NCBI GenBank assembly: GCA_913056425.1
Contig: CAJXLR010000009.1
Coordinates: 1-18,115 of the forward strand
DNA length: 18,115 nt
Origin: an uncultured Bacteroidota bacterium
Lineage (GTDB): Bacteria; Bacteroidota; Bacteroidia; NS11-12g; UBA9320
Direction: 5' to 3'
A program made the translations under genes and the position numbers. Numbering within the stretch: the stretch's first letter is position 1; each line of letters starts with the position of its first letter. Of this stretch, positions 1-7,475 are shown piece by piece. The notes beneath the pieces are model-generated. The model searched no databases. It saw only the letters and a list, made by a program, of their open reading frames with translations, and was not told the DNA's origin.

Positions 1-440
1 TTTTTGTCTTCCGCCTCCAGTGCAATTCTAGCTGCTCCGGTCTTGAGTGGTGCCAACAGATACTTCGTTTGACAGATACCCTCCGGGAATATCATAAGGC
101 ACCCTCTGTCCTCCATCAGCTTGAAGCAATGCCTAAAGATGTTCTTATTCTGATCTACCTTATCCGGATTATGTTCTTTTCGGTAGATAGGAATCATGCC
201 TAAACTATTAAAAATCTTAACCAACATAGGGCGAGTAAAGGATTCACCTCGTGTAAGGAAGTGTGTCTTTCGGTCGATGTTGGCAGCTATCACAATCGGG
301 TCCATGAAGGCCGATCTGTGGTTTGGCAACAAGATTACAGGCTTATCCAGCGGGATTCGCTCTTTGTTTAAGACGGTAAGCCGCACAAAGTACTTTCGTA
401 TGGCGTACGAAAAGATGAATTTTAGTATGCGGTAAAGCAT
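1..440 (-). CDS. PlsC-type lysophospholipid acyltransferase, C-terminus cut by window edge
   Basis: About 146 residues are visible from an ATG at 440; the rest lies left of the window. Members of this family transfer an acyl chain from acyl-ACP or acyl-CoA to a (lyso)phospholipid at the inner membrane. Visible motifs: the NHX4D catalytic motif as NHRSAFMD (His about residue 42, Asp about 47), GMIPIYR (block II, about residue 83) and FPEGICQT (block III, about residue 119) followed by the usual K-T-G-A-A-R stretch. The N-terminus is short, with one weakly hydrophobic segment. The gene is divergent from the genes at 668 onward. A one-mismatch -7 box lies at 477-484 on the minus strand, with no clear -33 element. 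The family assignment is firm. Whether the substrate is 1-acylglycerol-3-phosphate or another lysolipid (for example an aminolipid, as some Bacteroidetes members use) cannot be told from this fragment. Confidence 0.88.
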   Translation of the reverse strand, partial: MLYRILKFIFSYAIRKYFVRLTVLNKERIPLDKPVILLPNHRSAFMDPIVIAANIDRKTHFLTRGESFTRPMLVKIFNSLGMIPIYRKEHNPDKVDQNKNIFRHCFKLMEDRGCLMIFPEGICQTKYLLAPLKTGAARIALEAEDK

Positions 441-667
441 TTTACGAGTATAGGCAATTTAGGTTGAACAGATATTCAAATAAAGTTATCAGTATTATGT
501 CATCGCTAAGAGCATTTAACCGTTATTTTGACGACACCTACACCTTTTACCAGATTATAGAATTTTTGTCCTTTTATGGGACGAATATCCGCTCCACCTT
601 TTAAGTGTTCAAAACGGTTAAAACTGCTAACTCCGTTGCGAACGGAACTACTTAATTACTATTTATT
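441..667. other. Intergenic stretch with one tiny ORF and a competing-hairpin motif
   Basis: This stretch separates the divergent acyltransferase from the small secreted frame. It contains a 35-codon ATG frame at 497-604 (plus; starts MSSLRAFNRY, stops TAA) with no recognisable domain; it may be chance. The pentamer CCGTT at 633-637 can pair with AACGG at 613-617 or AACGG at 641-645; with the latter it makes a 6-bp stem, TCCGTT/AACGGA (632-637 with 641-646) around a GCG loop. No perfect TAnnTTTG box was found on either strand. The closest are AATTTTTG at 561-568 (plus) and TTTATTTG reading leftward at 484-477, each with one mismatch. No RNA gene was recognised. Confidence 0.4.
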
Positions 668-898
668 ATTAAAAGAAAATTATTTGCACTTGCTGCTCTA
701 GGAGTAGCTTTCGCTTTCAACACAAACGCTAAGGCTGACGACAATCACACTGTTGCTATCTCAATCCCTGAAGTTGCTATTCTTGACCCTGAGGGTTCTA
801 CTAGCGTATCGCTTTCTGTAGAAGCTCCAACTGAAGCTGATGAGGCTCATAAGGGCGATCTTTTCCATTATTCTGTTAGATTGCTAACTAATGACTAA
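668..898 (+). CDS. Short secreted protein frame with ATT instead of ATG; possible gene remnant
   Basis: A 76-codon frame opens with ATT-AAA-AGA-AAA and encodes a textbook signal peptide: basic KRK, a hydrophobic LFALAALGVAFAF core, and an A-K-A type cleavage site near residue 22. A short acidic mature part follows, with IPEVAILDPEG and TEADEAHKGD, ending at TAA 896-898. A stop (653-655) lies just upstream, and the frame has no internal ATG and no early GTG or TTG, so it must start at ATT (668 or 665) or be untranslated. Its codons lean strongly to GCT, GTT, CTT and CCT, as in highly expressed genes and unlike the neighbouring rlmG. The last 8 nt overlap the rlmG start. The N-terminal pattern recalls longer secreted Bacteroidetes proteins with an IPEIALLD-like motif (from memory, not searched), so this could be a truncated copy. 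Function unknown. Confidence 0.5.
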   Translation: MKRKLFALAALGVAFAFNTNAKADDNHTVAISIPEVAILDPEGSTSVSLSVEAPTEADEAHKGDLFHYSVRLLTND

Positions 899-1967
899 AG
901 ACTCGATAATCACAAACATTTCGCGATTACCAGCAAAGCACAACCGAACCTTACGCGCGTGGAATGCTGCAGATGAATACTTACTCAACTATGCTAATGA
1001 TTCCTCGGCAACCTCAATTACCTTGTATCACGACCGGTTCGGATTTCTTGGGTGTAATCTACAGGAACGGACACCTGAATTTGTAGTAGAACGTAAAAGT
1101 CAGCTCGATGCACTAGAAACCAATCTTCAGAAGAATAAACTAGGTGATATTCGGACTAGAACTGTGCTTGAGAGTGGGCAATCATTCGACCTAGCCCTGT
1201 GCTCCATTCCAAAATCGTTAGAACGATTTGAGTTGTACCTCCAAGATGCTGTCCGACACGCAACCAATAAGAGCACTCTGGTATGTGCCTTTATGACCAA
1301 ACACTTCACTAAATCGTGGTTAACCATAGCCAGCAAATACTATAGTAAAGTTGAACAATCCATGGCGGTTAAAAAATCGCGTTTGTTGATTCTGTCTGAA
1401 CCTATAAATAGTGAATCAGTTCAACCACCAACATCAACTGATATCGACTTAGATGGCTTTACCGGTCAACGATTCCCTGGAACGTTTGCCGGTAATAAAG
1501 TTGATATCGCAACAAGGTTTCTATTGAACAACTTACCTGAATTCGATAACGCGAAACGCGTGCTTGATTTAGGATCGGGGAACGGCATCATCGCGAATAC
1601 CATGAAGTCGAAAGCAGCGGAAGAGATTCACCTTGTGGAGGACGATTATCTGTCTTATGAATCAGGTAAGTTAAACTGTTCTGACTCCATATATCATCAT
1701 CACTGGAACTACAGTTTATCCGATCTAGATATACAGGATTTTGATGTTGTTGTTACCAACCCTCCTTTCCATCACGGATACGAGCAAGATATTGAAATGG
1801 CGTTCAACTTATTTAAGGAAGCTCACAACATACTCAGAAGTGGTGGGACACTGCTTATTGTGGCAAACAGGCACCTAAACTATAGAACTCAACTGAGCAG
1901 ATACTTCTCACGCGTTGAAGTCATAAAACAAAACGACAAGTTCGAAATAATCGAAGCTACCAGATAA
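891..1967 (+). CDS. rlmG: 23S rRNA (guanine-N2) methyltransferase, RlmG/RsmC family
   Basis: The 358-residue product matches the two-domain RlmG layout. The N-terminal half is a degenerate methyltransferase fold beginning AWNAADEYLL (residues 23-32; E. coli RlmG has AWEAADEYLL). The C-terminal half is the active class I SAM-dependent domain with motif I LDLGSGNG (225-232), catalytic motif IV TNPPFH (289-294) and the closing ANRHLNY (325-331). RlmG methylates G1835 of E. coli 23S rRNA using S-adenosylmethionine. The distance from the start to the AAD motif is close to that in E. coli (23 versus about 24 residues), which supports ATG 891 despite the 8-nt overlap with the upstream frame. The stop is 2 nt from that of the convergent thiolase gene. 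The family is best known from gammaproteobacteria, so its presence here may reflect transfer; that is an inference. RsmC is the alternative, but the N-terminal match favours RlmG. Confidence 0.85.
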   Translation: MTKDSIITNISRLPAKHNRTLRAWNAADEYLLNYANDSSATSITLYHDRFGFLGCNLQERTPEFVVERKSQLDALETNLQKNKLGDIRTRTVLESGQSFDLALCSIPKSLERFELYLQDAVRHATNKSTLVCAFMTKHFTKSWLTIASKYYSKVEQSMAVKKSRLLILSEPINSESVQPPTSTDIDLDGFTGQRFPGTFAGNKVDIATRFLLNNLPEFDNAKRVLDLGSGNGIIANTMKSKAAEEIHLVEDDYLSYESGKLNCSDSIYHHHWNYSLSDLDIQDFDVVVTNPPFHHGYEQDIEMAFNLFKEAHNILRSGGTLLIVANRHLNYRTQLSRYFSRVEVIKQNDKFEIIEATR

Positions 1968-1969
1968 GC

Positions 1970-3148
1970 TTAGAGTCTTTCATAAACGCCGGCAATTCCT
2001 TGACCACCTCCAATACAAGCGGTCACAATGCCGTAGCGTTGGTTGCGTCGCTTCATCTCATTCAGCAACTGAATAGATAGCTTTGCTCCGGTGCATCCCA
2101 ATGGGTGCCCAAGGGCGATAGCGCCGCCATTCACATTAACGATTGATTGATTTAATCCCAGCTCTCGAATTACCGCCAAACTCTGTGAAGCGAAGGCTTC
2201 GTTTAGCTCTATTTGATCGATGTCTTTTAACGTTAGGCCAGCTTTCTCCAGGGCTTTTGGCACCGCTTCCACGGGTCCAATTCCCATGTAGCGTGGATCA
2301 ACTCCGGCAGAAGCGATAGACACTAATCTTCCCATGGGCTCTAAGCCTTGATCCTTCATCATCTTTTCACTCATCACAATCACAAATGCCGCTCCGTCTG
2401 AGGTTTGAGAGGAGTTCCCGGCAGTTACGCTACCACCTTGCTTGAACGCCGGTCGAAGTTTTGAAAGCACTTGCATATTGGTATCCTTGCGAGGACCTTC
2501 ATCTGTATCAACTACGAAACTGCGCGTCTTGCGTTTGCGTTTTTTAGGATCGTAATAAACTTCCTCAACCGTATAGGGTACAATCTCGTCTTTGAAAACA
2601 CCTGTTTCAATCGCCTTGATTGCTTTTTCGTGTGATTTGAGCGCAAACTCATCTTGGTCTTCTCGCGAAACGTTAAACTTTGTTGCGACCTCTTCAGCAG
2701 TTAGTCCCATCCCTAAGAAGTAATCCGGATGATCTTTCGCGATTTCATAGTTGGGTACTGTCTTAAACCCTACAGTTGGGACTAAACTCATGCTCTCCGT
2801 TCCACCTGCGATGATGCAATCTGCAAGACCCGCTTTCACTTTCGCCACAGCCATGCTGATGGTTTCTAAACCACTTCCGCAATATCGATTTACCGTTGCT
2901 CCTCCAACATTCAATGGAAGTTTTGACTTCACTCCAACCCAACGAGCCATTTGTAAACCTTGCTCCGCTTCGGGAACCGCATTTCCTACTAGCAAGTCTT
3001 CAACCACAGAAGGATCAAACCCAGGGGTATTATCAATCAAGTAATCTATCACGGCGGCACCAAAGTCTACCGGTGAGGTAAACCGAAAACCGCCTTTGTT
3101 GGCTTTACCAACTGCTGTTCTATATCCGTTTATGATGTATGCTTCCAT
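1970..3148 (-). CDS. fadA: Acetyl-CoA acyltransferase (3-ketoacyl-CoA thiolase)
   Basis: A 392-residue thiolase, full length for the family, performing the last step of beta-oxidation: CoA-dependent cleavage of 3-ketoacyl-CoA to acetyl-CoA and a shortened acyl-CoA. All catalytic elements are visible: nucleophile Cys90 in NRYCGSG, the NEAFA loop at 316-320, His348 in GHPLGCTG, and Cys378 in TACIGGGQG. It is the last gene of the minus-strand operon, 7 nt after fadN, and has no room for a terminator because the rlmG stop follows at 2 nt. Adjacency to a hydratase/dehydrogenase and an acyl-CoA dehydrogenase favours a degradative thiolase over a biosynthetic acetoacetyl-CoA thiolase. The length matches B. 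subtilis FadA (about 391). Confidence 0.95.
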   Translation of the reverse strand: MEAYIINGYRTAVGKANKGGFRFTSPVDFGAAVIDYLIDNTPGFDPSVVEDLLVGNAVPEAEQGLQMARWVGVKSKLPLNVGGATVNRYCGSGLETISMAVAKVKAGLADCIIAGGTESMSLVPTVGFKTVPNYEIAKDHPDYFLGMGLTAEEVATKFNVSREDQDEFALKSHEKAIKAIETGVFKDEIVPYTVEEVYYDPKKRKRKTRSFVVDTDEGPRKDTNMQVLSKLRPAFKQGGSVTAGNSSQTSDGAAFVIVMSEKMMKDQGLEPMGRLVSIASAGVDPRYMGIGPVEAVPKALEKAGLTLKDIDQIELNEAFASQSLAVIRELGLNQSIVNVNGGAIALGHPLGCTGAKLSIQLLNEMKRRNQRYGIVTACIGGGQGIAGVYERL

Positions 3149-3155
3149 GTTACTT

Positions 3156-5564
3156 CTAGTTTCTAAGTGGCTTACCTGTTTTTAAAATATGTTGAATACG
3201 TTCGAGTGTCTTTCGTTCACCTAACAGAGATAAAAATGCCTCACGCTCTAAGTCTAGGAGATATTGTTCCGATACTTCTGTAGGCTGTGAAAGGTCTCCG
3301 CCGGCCATCACAAAGGCGAGCTTTCGAGCAATTTTTTGATCATGCTCTGATGCAAAACCTGAGATGCCGAAGGCTTCAATTCCTGCGTAAAGTGTTCCAA
3401 GCGCGGTTCTACCCAATACTTTGATATCGTCGCGTTGCACCGGCATACTGTAACCGTCGGCATACATATCAAGCACTTTGGCTTTCGCATCAGCAATCTG
3501 TCTCGATTGATTAATGACTACATCATCCTTATCTGTGTGAAGCACTCCAATGTCAAAGGCTTCGTATCCCGATGTTGCTACTTTAGCCGTTGCAATGGTT
3601 GTGAATCGTTCTTGAAGTGTTGGGAGCTGCGGATCTCCTGTGTAGAAGCTGTCGCTGGTTCGAACCACAAATTCCTTTGTGCCTCCACCACCCGGAATCA
3701 AACCGGCTCCAAACTCCACGAGACCAATGTATGTCTCGGCAGCAGCTATTGTGGAGTCTGCATGTAAACTCATTTCACATCCGCCCCCTAGCGTGAGTCC
3801 GTGAGGAGCTAAAACCACAGGAATGCCGGAATATCTTAACCGCATTACAGTCTTTTGGAAGTAGTTAATTGCGATGTTTAGCTCGTCGTATTCTTGTTCA
3901 ATAGCCAACATGAGCATCATAGCTAAATTGGCTCCGGCAGAAAAGTTTGTAGCATCGTTTCCTATAACAAGTCCTTTCCATCCCTGGGATTCTGCGATGT
4001 CAATCGATTTGTTGATTCCTTGCAAAATCTCTGAACCAATTGCATTCATTTTGGTATGGAACTCGAGGCACAACACTCCGTCACCAATGTCGTGAAGACT
4101 TGCGCCTTTATTTCCCCAAACCAAGTCGTTGCTCCGGTAATCGTCCAAAACGATTAAAGATTCTCTGCCCGGAATGAGTTTGTACGCCTTGGACGGTATG
4201 TCGTAATAATATCGATTTCCTCCTTCGCTTTTATAGAAGTTGGTGATACCGGCGTCTACCATTTCTTTAACCCAAGATGCGGGTTCGACGCCTTCGGTGT
4301 CCATTAGGTTTAGCATGCGTTCAACCCCAATGGTCTCCCAAGTCTCAAAAGGCCCTAATTCCCATCCAAATCCAGCACGCATCGCATCATCAATCTGGTA
4401 CAAATGATCTGCAATCTCCGGGATTCGCATGCTTGTGTAAGCTGCAACTTTAAGGTTAAGCTTTTGCATAAACTTCGCCGCTTTGTCGCTGCCTTTGCTC
4501 AGAATTTTAACCCGCTTTCGAACGTTTTCTTCCTTTCGAGCAGCTCCTACCGACTCAAATCTTGGTTTCGTTTTTGGTTCGTATTCAAAGGTCTTAAGAT
4601 TCAGTGCTTCAATAACGCGTTTACCATTCTCGTCCTTCGATTTCTTATAGAAACCTTGGCCCGTTTTATCACCTAGCCAGTTGTTTTCAACAAGCTTCTG
4701 TAAGAAATCGGGTATCTCAAATAAGTCTTTTGCCTCGTCGTTAGGACAGTTCTGACCAACACCTTGCGCCACCTTAACTAAGGTATCGATTCCCACAAGG
4801 TCTGAGGTTCTGAAGGTAGCGGATTTTGGTCGCCCACTAACCGGACCTGTAACTGCGTCAATTTCTTCGATGGTCAGGTCCATTTCCTCCATCAAATGGA
4901 AGATGGCCATGATGCTGAATACGCCAATTCTATTTGCGATGAAGGCCGGCGTATCCTTACACAACACCGTTTCCTTACCAAGAAACAAATCACCATAATG
5001 CATCAGGAAGTCAACCACTTCCGGATGTGTCTTTGCGGTTGGAATAATCTCCAATAGACGCAAATATCGAGGTGGGTTGAAGAAGTGCGAACCCGCGAAG
5101 TGTGCCTGAAAATCCTCAGATCTTCCCTCGAGCATCATGTGGATAGGGATACCTGAGGTGTTTGAAGTAACCAGACTGCCGGGCTTGCGGTGCTGTTCCA
5201 CTTGATCAAACACGGTTTTCTTAATCTTTAGATTTTCGATAACCGCCTCCAAGACCCAATCAACCTTAGAAAGCCAGTCCATATTATCTTCAAAGTTGCC
5301 CGTCGTTATCCGCTTAGCTACCTGTTTATTGTATACCGGGGAAGGGTTTGATTTTAATGCTGTTTTCAACGCCGTATTCACAATACGATTGCGAGCTTCG
5401 GTATTGTCTTTCTCATCCTCACTCAGGTCTCTTGGAACAATGTCGAGCAGATACACCTTCACACCAACATTGGCGAAGTGACAAGCCAATCGGCTTCCCA
5501 TTATCCCGGAACCTAAAACGGCAACCGACTTTATCTTTCGATTTGATGCTTTTACTACGTTCAT
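3156..5564 (-). CDS. fadN: Bifunctional 3-hydroxyacyl-CoA dehydrogenase/enoyl-CoA hydratase (FadN type)
   Basis: An 802-residue fusion catalysing the two middle steps of beta-oxidation: hydration of trans-2-enoyl-CoA and NAD-dependent oxidation of 3-hydroxyacyl-CoA. The domain order is dehydrogenase first. The Rossmann nucleotide-binding motif GSGIMG is at 18-23, the catalytic pair is His160 (SHFFNPP) and Glu172, and Asn211 sits in the FIANRIG motif. A second dehydrogenase C-domain spans roughly 370-480. The hydratase/crotonase fold is at about 490-700, with oxyanion segment FSAGANL near 541 and both catalytic glutamates present: Glu597 (GGGCEM) and Glu617 (LVEFGAGLIPGGGG). This order is the reverse of E. 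coli FadB and matches Bacillus FadN (about 789 aa). The gene starts 1 nt after the fadE stop, so translation is probably coupled. No sign of damage. Confidence 0.93.
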   Translation of the reverse strand: MNVVKASNRKIKSVAVLGSGIMGSRLACHFANVGVKVYLLDIVPRDLSEDEKDNTEARNRIVNTALKTALKSNPSPVYNKQVAKRITTGNFEDNMDWLSKVDWVLEAVIENLKIKKTVFDQVEQHRKPGSLVTSNTSGIPIHMMLEGRSEDFQAHFAGSHFFNPPRYLRLLEIIPTAKTHPEVVDFLMHYGDLFLGKETVLCKDTPAFIANRIGVFSIMAIFHLMEEMDLTIEEIDAVTGPVSGRPKSATFRTSDLVGIDTLVKVAQGVGQNCPNDEAKDLFEIPDFLQKLVENNWLGDKTGQGFYKKSKDENGKRVIEALNLKTFEYEPKTKPRFESVGAARKEENVRKRVKILSKGSDKAAKFMQKLNLKVAAYTSMRIPEIADHLYQIDDAMRAGFGWELGPFETWETIGVERMLNLMDTEGVEPASWVKEMVDAGITNFYKSEGGNRYYYDIPSKAYKLIPGRESLIVLDDYRSNDLVWGNKGASLHDIGDGVLCLEFHTKMNAIGSEILQGINKSIDIAESQGWKGLVIGNDATNFSAGANLAMMLMLAIEQEYDELNIAINYFQKTVMRLRYSGIPVVLAPHGLTLGGGCEMSLHADSTIAAAETYIGLVEFGAGLIPGGGGTKEFVVRTSDSFYTGDPQLPTLQERFTTIATAKVATSGYEAFDIGVLHTDKDDVVINQSRQIADAKAKVLDMYADGYSMPVQRDDIKVLGRTALGTLYAGIEAFGISGFASEHDQKIARKLAFVMAGGDLSQPTEVSEQYLLDLEREAFLSLLGERKTLERIQHILKTGKPLRN

Positions 5565-5565
5565 C

Positions 5566-7332
5566 TTAGAATGGGTATTTATTGGCTTCGATCATTTTAT
5601 CAGCAATTGCTTGTCGCGCTTTCACCGTATTGAATGGAGGATATTTAGTAAATCGTTTCACCCCTATCAACATCATGCGTAACTCATCTCCCTCGGCGAA
5701 GGCCATAATTGCGTGTTTCCCTGCAACGTGCATTCGTTCCATCGCATTGCACACATAGGTCTTCGTCATCGCAACTTGAAGTTCTGCAGCTGCCTCACCT
5801 TTTAATTGGATGAGCTTTTCGGTGCGCAACAGTGCTGATTCAGCAGTGAACAAGTCAATGGCCATATCCGCCAAATACATGAGTACCTCCTGTTGATTTT
5901 CAAGTTCCATCATGTATTTCTGAGCAGCAGCTCCTGCAGCCAGTAGGATGGCCTTCTTTCCGTTCTCGAGTGCTTTTCGTTCTTCGTAAAATATGTCTGT
6001 ATCGTCTTCATCACCAAAGTCCGGGATTGACATCAACTCTTCTTGAATTTTTAGTGCAGGTGTCATTAAATCAAGCTCACCTTTCATGGCTTTTTTCATC
6101 ATTTGGCCCACAGCCAACATGCGATTGATTTCGTTAGTGCCCTCGAAGATTCTATTGATACGAGCGTCCCGATACATTCGGGCCACAGGGTATTCTTCCG
6201 AATAGCCCGTACCGCCAAATACTTGTACCGCTTCATCAATCACGTAGTCTAAGGTCTCAGACCCTAGCACCTTAAGTATCGCGCATTCAATGTTGTATTC
6301 TTCCGCAGCTTTGAGTTTAGCATCTTCTTTCGACATACCATCAGTGGTGAGGTCGGAAATCTTATCGGTAATTAAATCCGCAATACGGTATGTTGCAGAT
6401 TCGGTAGCGTAGGTTTTAACCGCCATTTCGGCAAGCTTGTGCTTGATTGCCCCAAAGTTTGAAATTGGCTGACCAAATTGATGACGTTCGTTGGCGTATT
6501 GGGTTGCAATATCAATAGCTTTTTTACTTCCGCCCATTACCATAGCGCCCAATTTAAATCGACCGATGTTGAGTACGTTAAAGGCTATTTTATGACCTTT
6601 CCCTATTTCGCCCAGCAAGTTGTCTTTAGGAATTCGCACGTTCTCGAAGAATACCTGACGTGTGCTGCTACCTTTTATCCCCAGCTTTACTTCCTCATCA
6701 CCCAAAGTTAGCCCGGGTGTATTTCGCTCAACGATGAAACCGGTAAACTTATCTCCGTCTACTTGAGCAAAGACAATATATAAATCAGCGAAACCTGCAT
6801 TGGTAATCCACATTTTCTGGCCATTCAACACCCACTCGTCTCCATCCAGAATGGCCTTGGTCTTCGCGGCAAGGGCATCTGACCCAGAGTTTGGTTCAGT
6901 TAAACAATAGCTTGCTTTGATTTCACCCGACGAAAGCCCCGGTAGATATTTTGCTTTTTGCTCTTCTGTTCCAAAGTATAAGATTGGTAGCGTCCCGATT
7001 CCTGTATGTGCCGCCACCGCGACTCCAAAGGATAAGGACTTACCCAACTCTTCACTTAAAACCGTCTCGGTGTTGAAGTTAACACCCATTCCTCCGTGCT
7101 CTTCAGGAATACCTGCACCAAGAATCCCTAGTTGTCCAATCTCATCCAAGAGATTTGGCACGATATCCGGATTCTCCAATTGCTTATCAATCTTTTCGAC
7201 AATTGGCCAGATCTTGGATTCGATAAAATCCATGGTCATGCTTTTGAACATCTTTTGCTCTTCGTTTAATTCCTCCGGAATAAAAACGTCTTCCGCTGTT
7301 TGATTTGTGATGAGAAATGATCCGCCTTTCAT
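5566..7332 (-). CDS. fadE: Acyl-CoA dehydrogenase, long VLCAD-like form
   Basis: A 588-residue FAD enzyme, first gene of the operon, catalysing the first beta-oxidation step (acyl-CoA to trans-2-enoyl-CoA), with electrons normally passed to electron-transfer flavoprotein. Visible: the FAD/substrate segment YCLTEPNSGSDA (142-153), WITNAG (175-180), RHQFGQP (283-289), VFGGTGY (371-377) and the catalytic-base region FEGTNEI with Glu397. About 180 residues follow the catalytic core, as in VLCAD/ACAD9-type and B. subtilis FadE (594 aa) proteins, rather than the roughly 380-aa short forms. The start ATG at 7332 (MKGGSFLI) suits the family N-terminus. Note that E. coli FadE is a different, larger enzyme. 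A likely promoter and a palindrome lie upstream, and an OhrR-type regulator is transcribed divergently. Confidence 0.94.
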   Translation of the reverse strand: MKGGSFLITNQTAEDVFIPEELNEEQKMFKSMTMDFIESKIWPIVEKIDKQLENPDIVPNLLDEIGQLGILGAGIPEEHGGMGVNFNTETVLSEELGKSLSFGVAVAAHTGIGTLPILYFGTEEQKAKYLPGLSSGEIKASYCLTEPNSGSDALAAKTKAILDGDEWVLNGQKMWITNAGFADLYIVFAQVDGDKFTGFIVERNTPGLTLGDEEVKLGIKGSSTRQVFFENVRIPKDNLLGEIGKGHKIAFNVLNIGRFKLGAMVMGGSKKAIDIATQYANERHQFGQPISNFGAIKHKLAEMAVKTYATESATYRIADLITDKISDLTTDGMSKEDAKLKAAEEYNIECAILKVLGSETLDYVIDEAVQVFGGTGYSEEYPVARMYRDARINRIFEGTNEINRMLAVGQMMKKAMKGELDLMTPALKIQEELMSIPDFGDEDDTDIFYEERKALENGKKAILLAAGAAAQKYMMELENQQEVLMYLADMAIDLFTAESALLRTEKLIQLKGEAAAELQVAMTKTYVCNAMERMHVAGKHAIMAFAEGDELRMMLIGVKRFTKYPPFNTVKARQAIADKMIEANKYPF

Positions 7333-7376
7333 ATGAGTAATCTTGGGTGTTAAATAGGTTTGGTACCGCTAAGTAA

Positions 7377-7405
7377 CAAAAATTTCTTAAACTTGTCGTA
7401 CACAA
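7377..7405 (-). promoter_or_regulatory. Candidate fadE operon promoter
   Basis: Reading leftward, TTG (7405-7403) is followed by an 18-nt spacer and AATTTTTG (7384-7377). This matches the Bacteroidetes -33 TTG / -7 TAnnTTTG layout with one mismatch in the -7 box. It would give a leader of roughly 40 nt before the ATG at 7332. The palindrome at 7408-7423 begins 2 bp upstream of the -33 element. Confidence 0.35.
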
Positions 7406-7407
7406 TT

Positions 7408-7423
7408 ATGTCGCAAACGACAT
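7408..7423. promoter_or_regulatory. Perfect palindrome, candidate operator for the divergent MarR/OhrR regulator
   Basis: ATGTCG-CAAA-CGACAT is a perfect 6-bp inverted repeat with a 4-bp centre, in the 143-bp divergent spacer between fadE and the MarR gene. A further TGTCG half-site lies at 7394-7398, 15 bp from the one in the palindrome (7409-7413). The size and symmetry suit a dimeric winged-helix regulator. The sequence does not match the classical Bacillus OhrR operator (TACAATT-type), so assignment rests on position and symmetry only. Confidence 0.45.
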
Positions 7424-7475
7424 TTTATACTAAAAACGGACAAATTCGTGTTTTAGTTTTAAGCGGATATTAATT

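Noticed and set aside
497..604. 35-codon ATG frame upstream of the ATT-start gene
   Set aside because: No domain, signal peptide or promoter; length compatible with chance. Left undecided and not listed as a gene.
1950..1973. AAGCT/AGCTT hairpin at the rlmG/fadA junction as a bidirectional terminator
   Set aside because: Only a 5-bp stem with an 8-nt loop and no T-tract on either side.
3435..3767. A 110-codon plus-strand frame opposite fadN
   Set aside because: It is antisense to the crotonase domain with intact catalytic residues on the other strand; translation is Cys/His/Ser-rich and unlike a real protein.
6917..7303. A 128-codon frame on the plus strand opposite fadE
   Set aside because: It lies antisense to a well-conserved part of acyl-CoA dehydrogenase, has a low-complexity Pro/Ser-rich translation and no recognisable domain; typical mirror frame.
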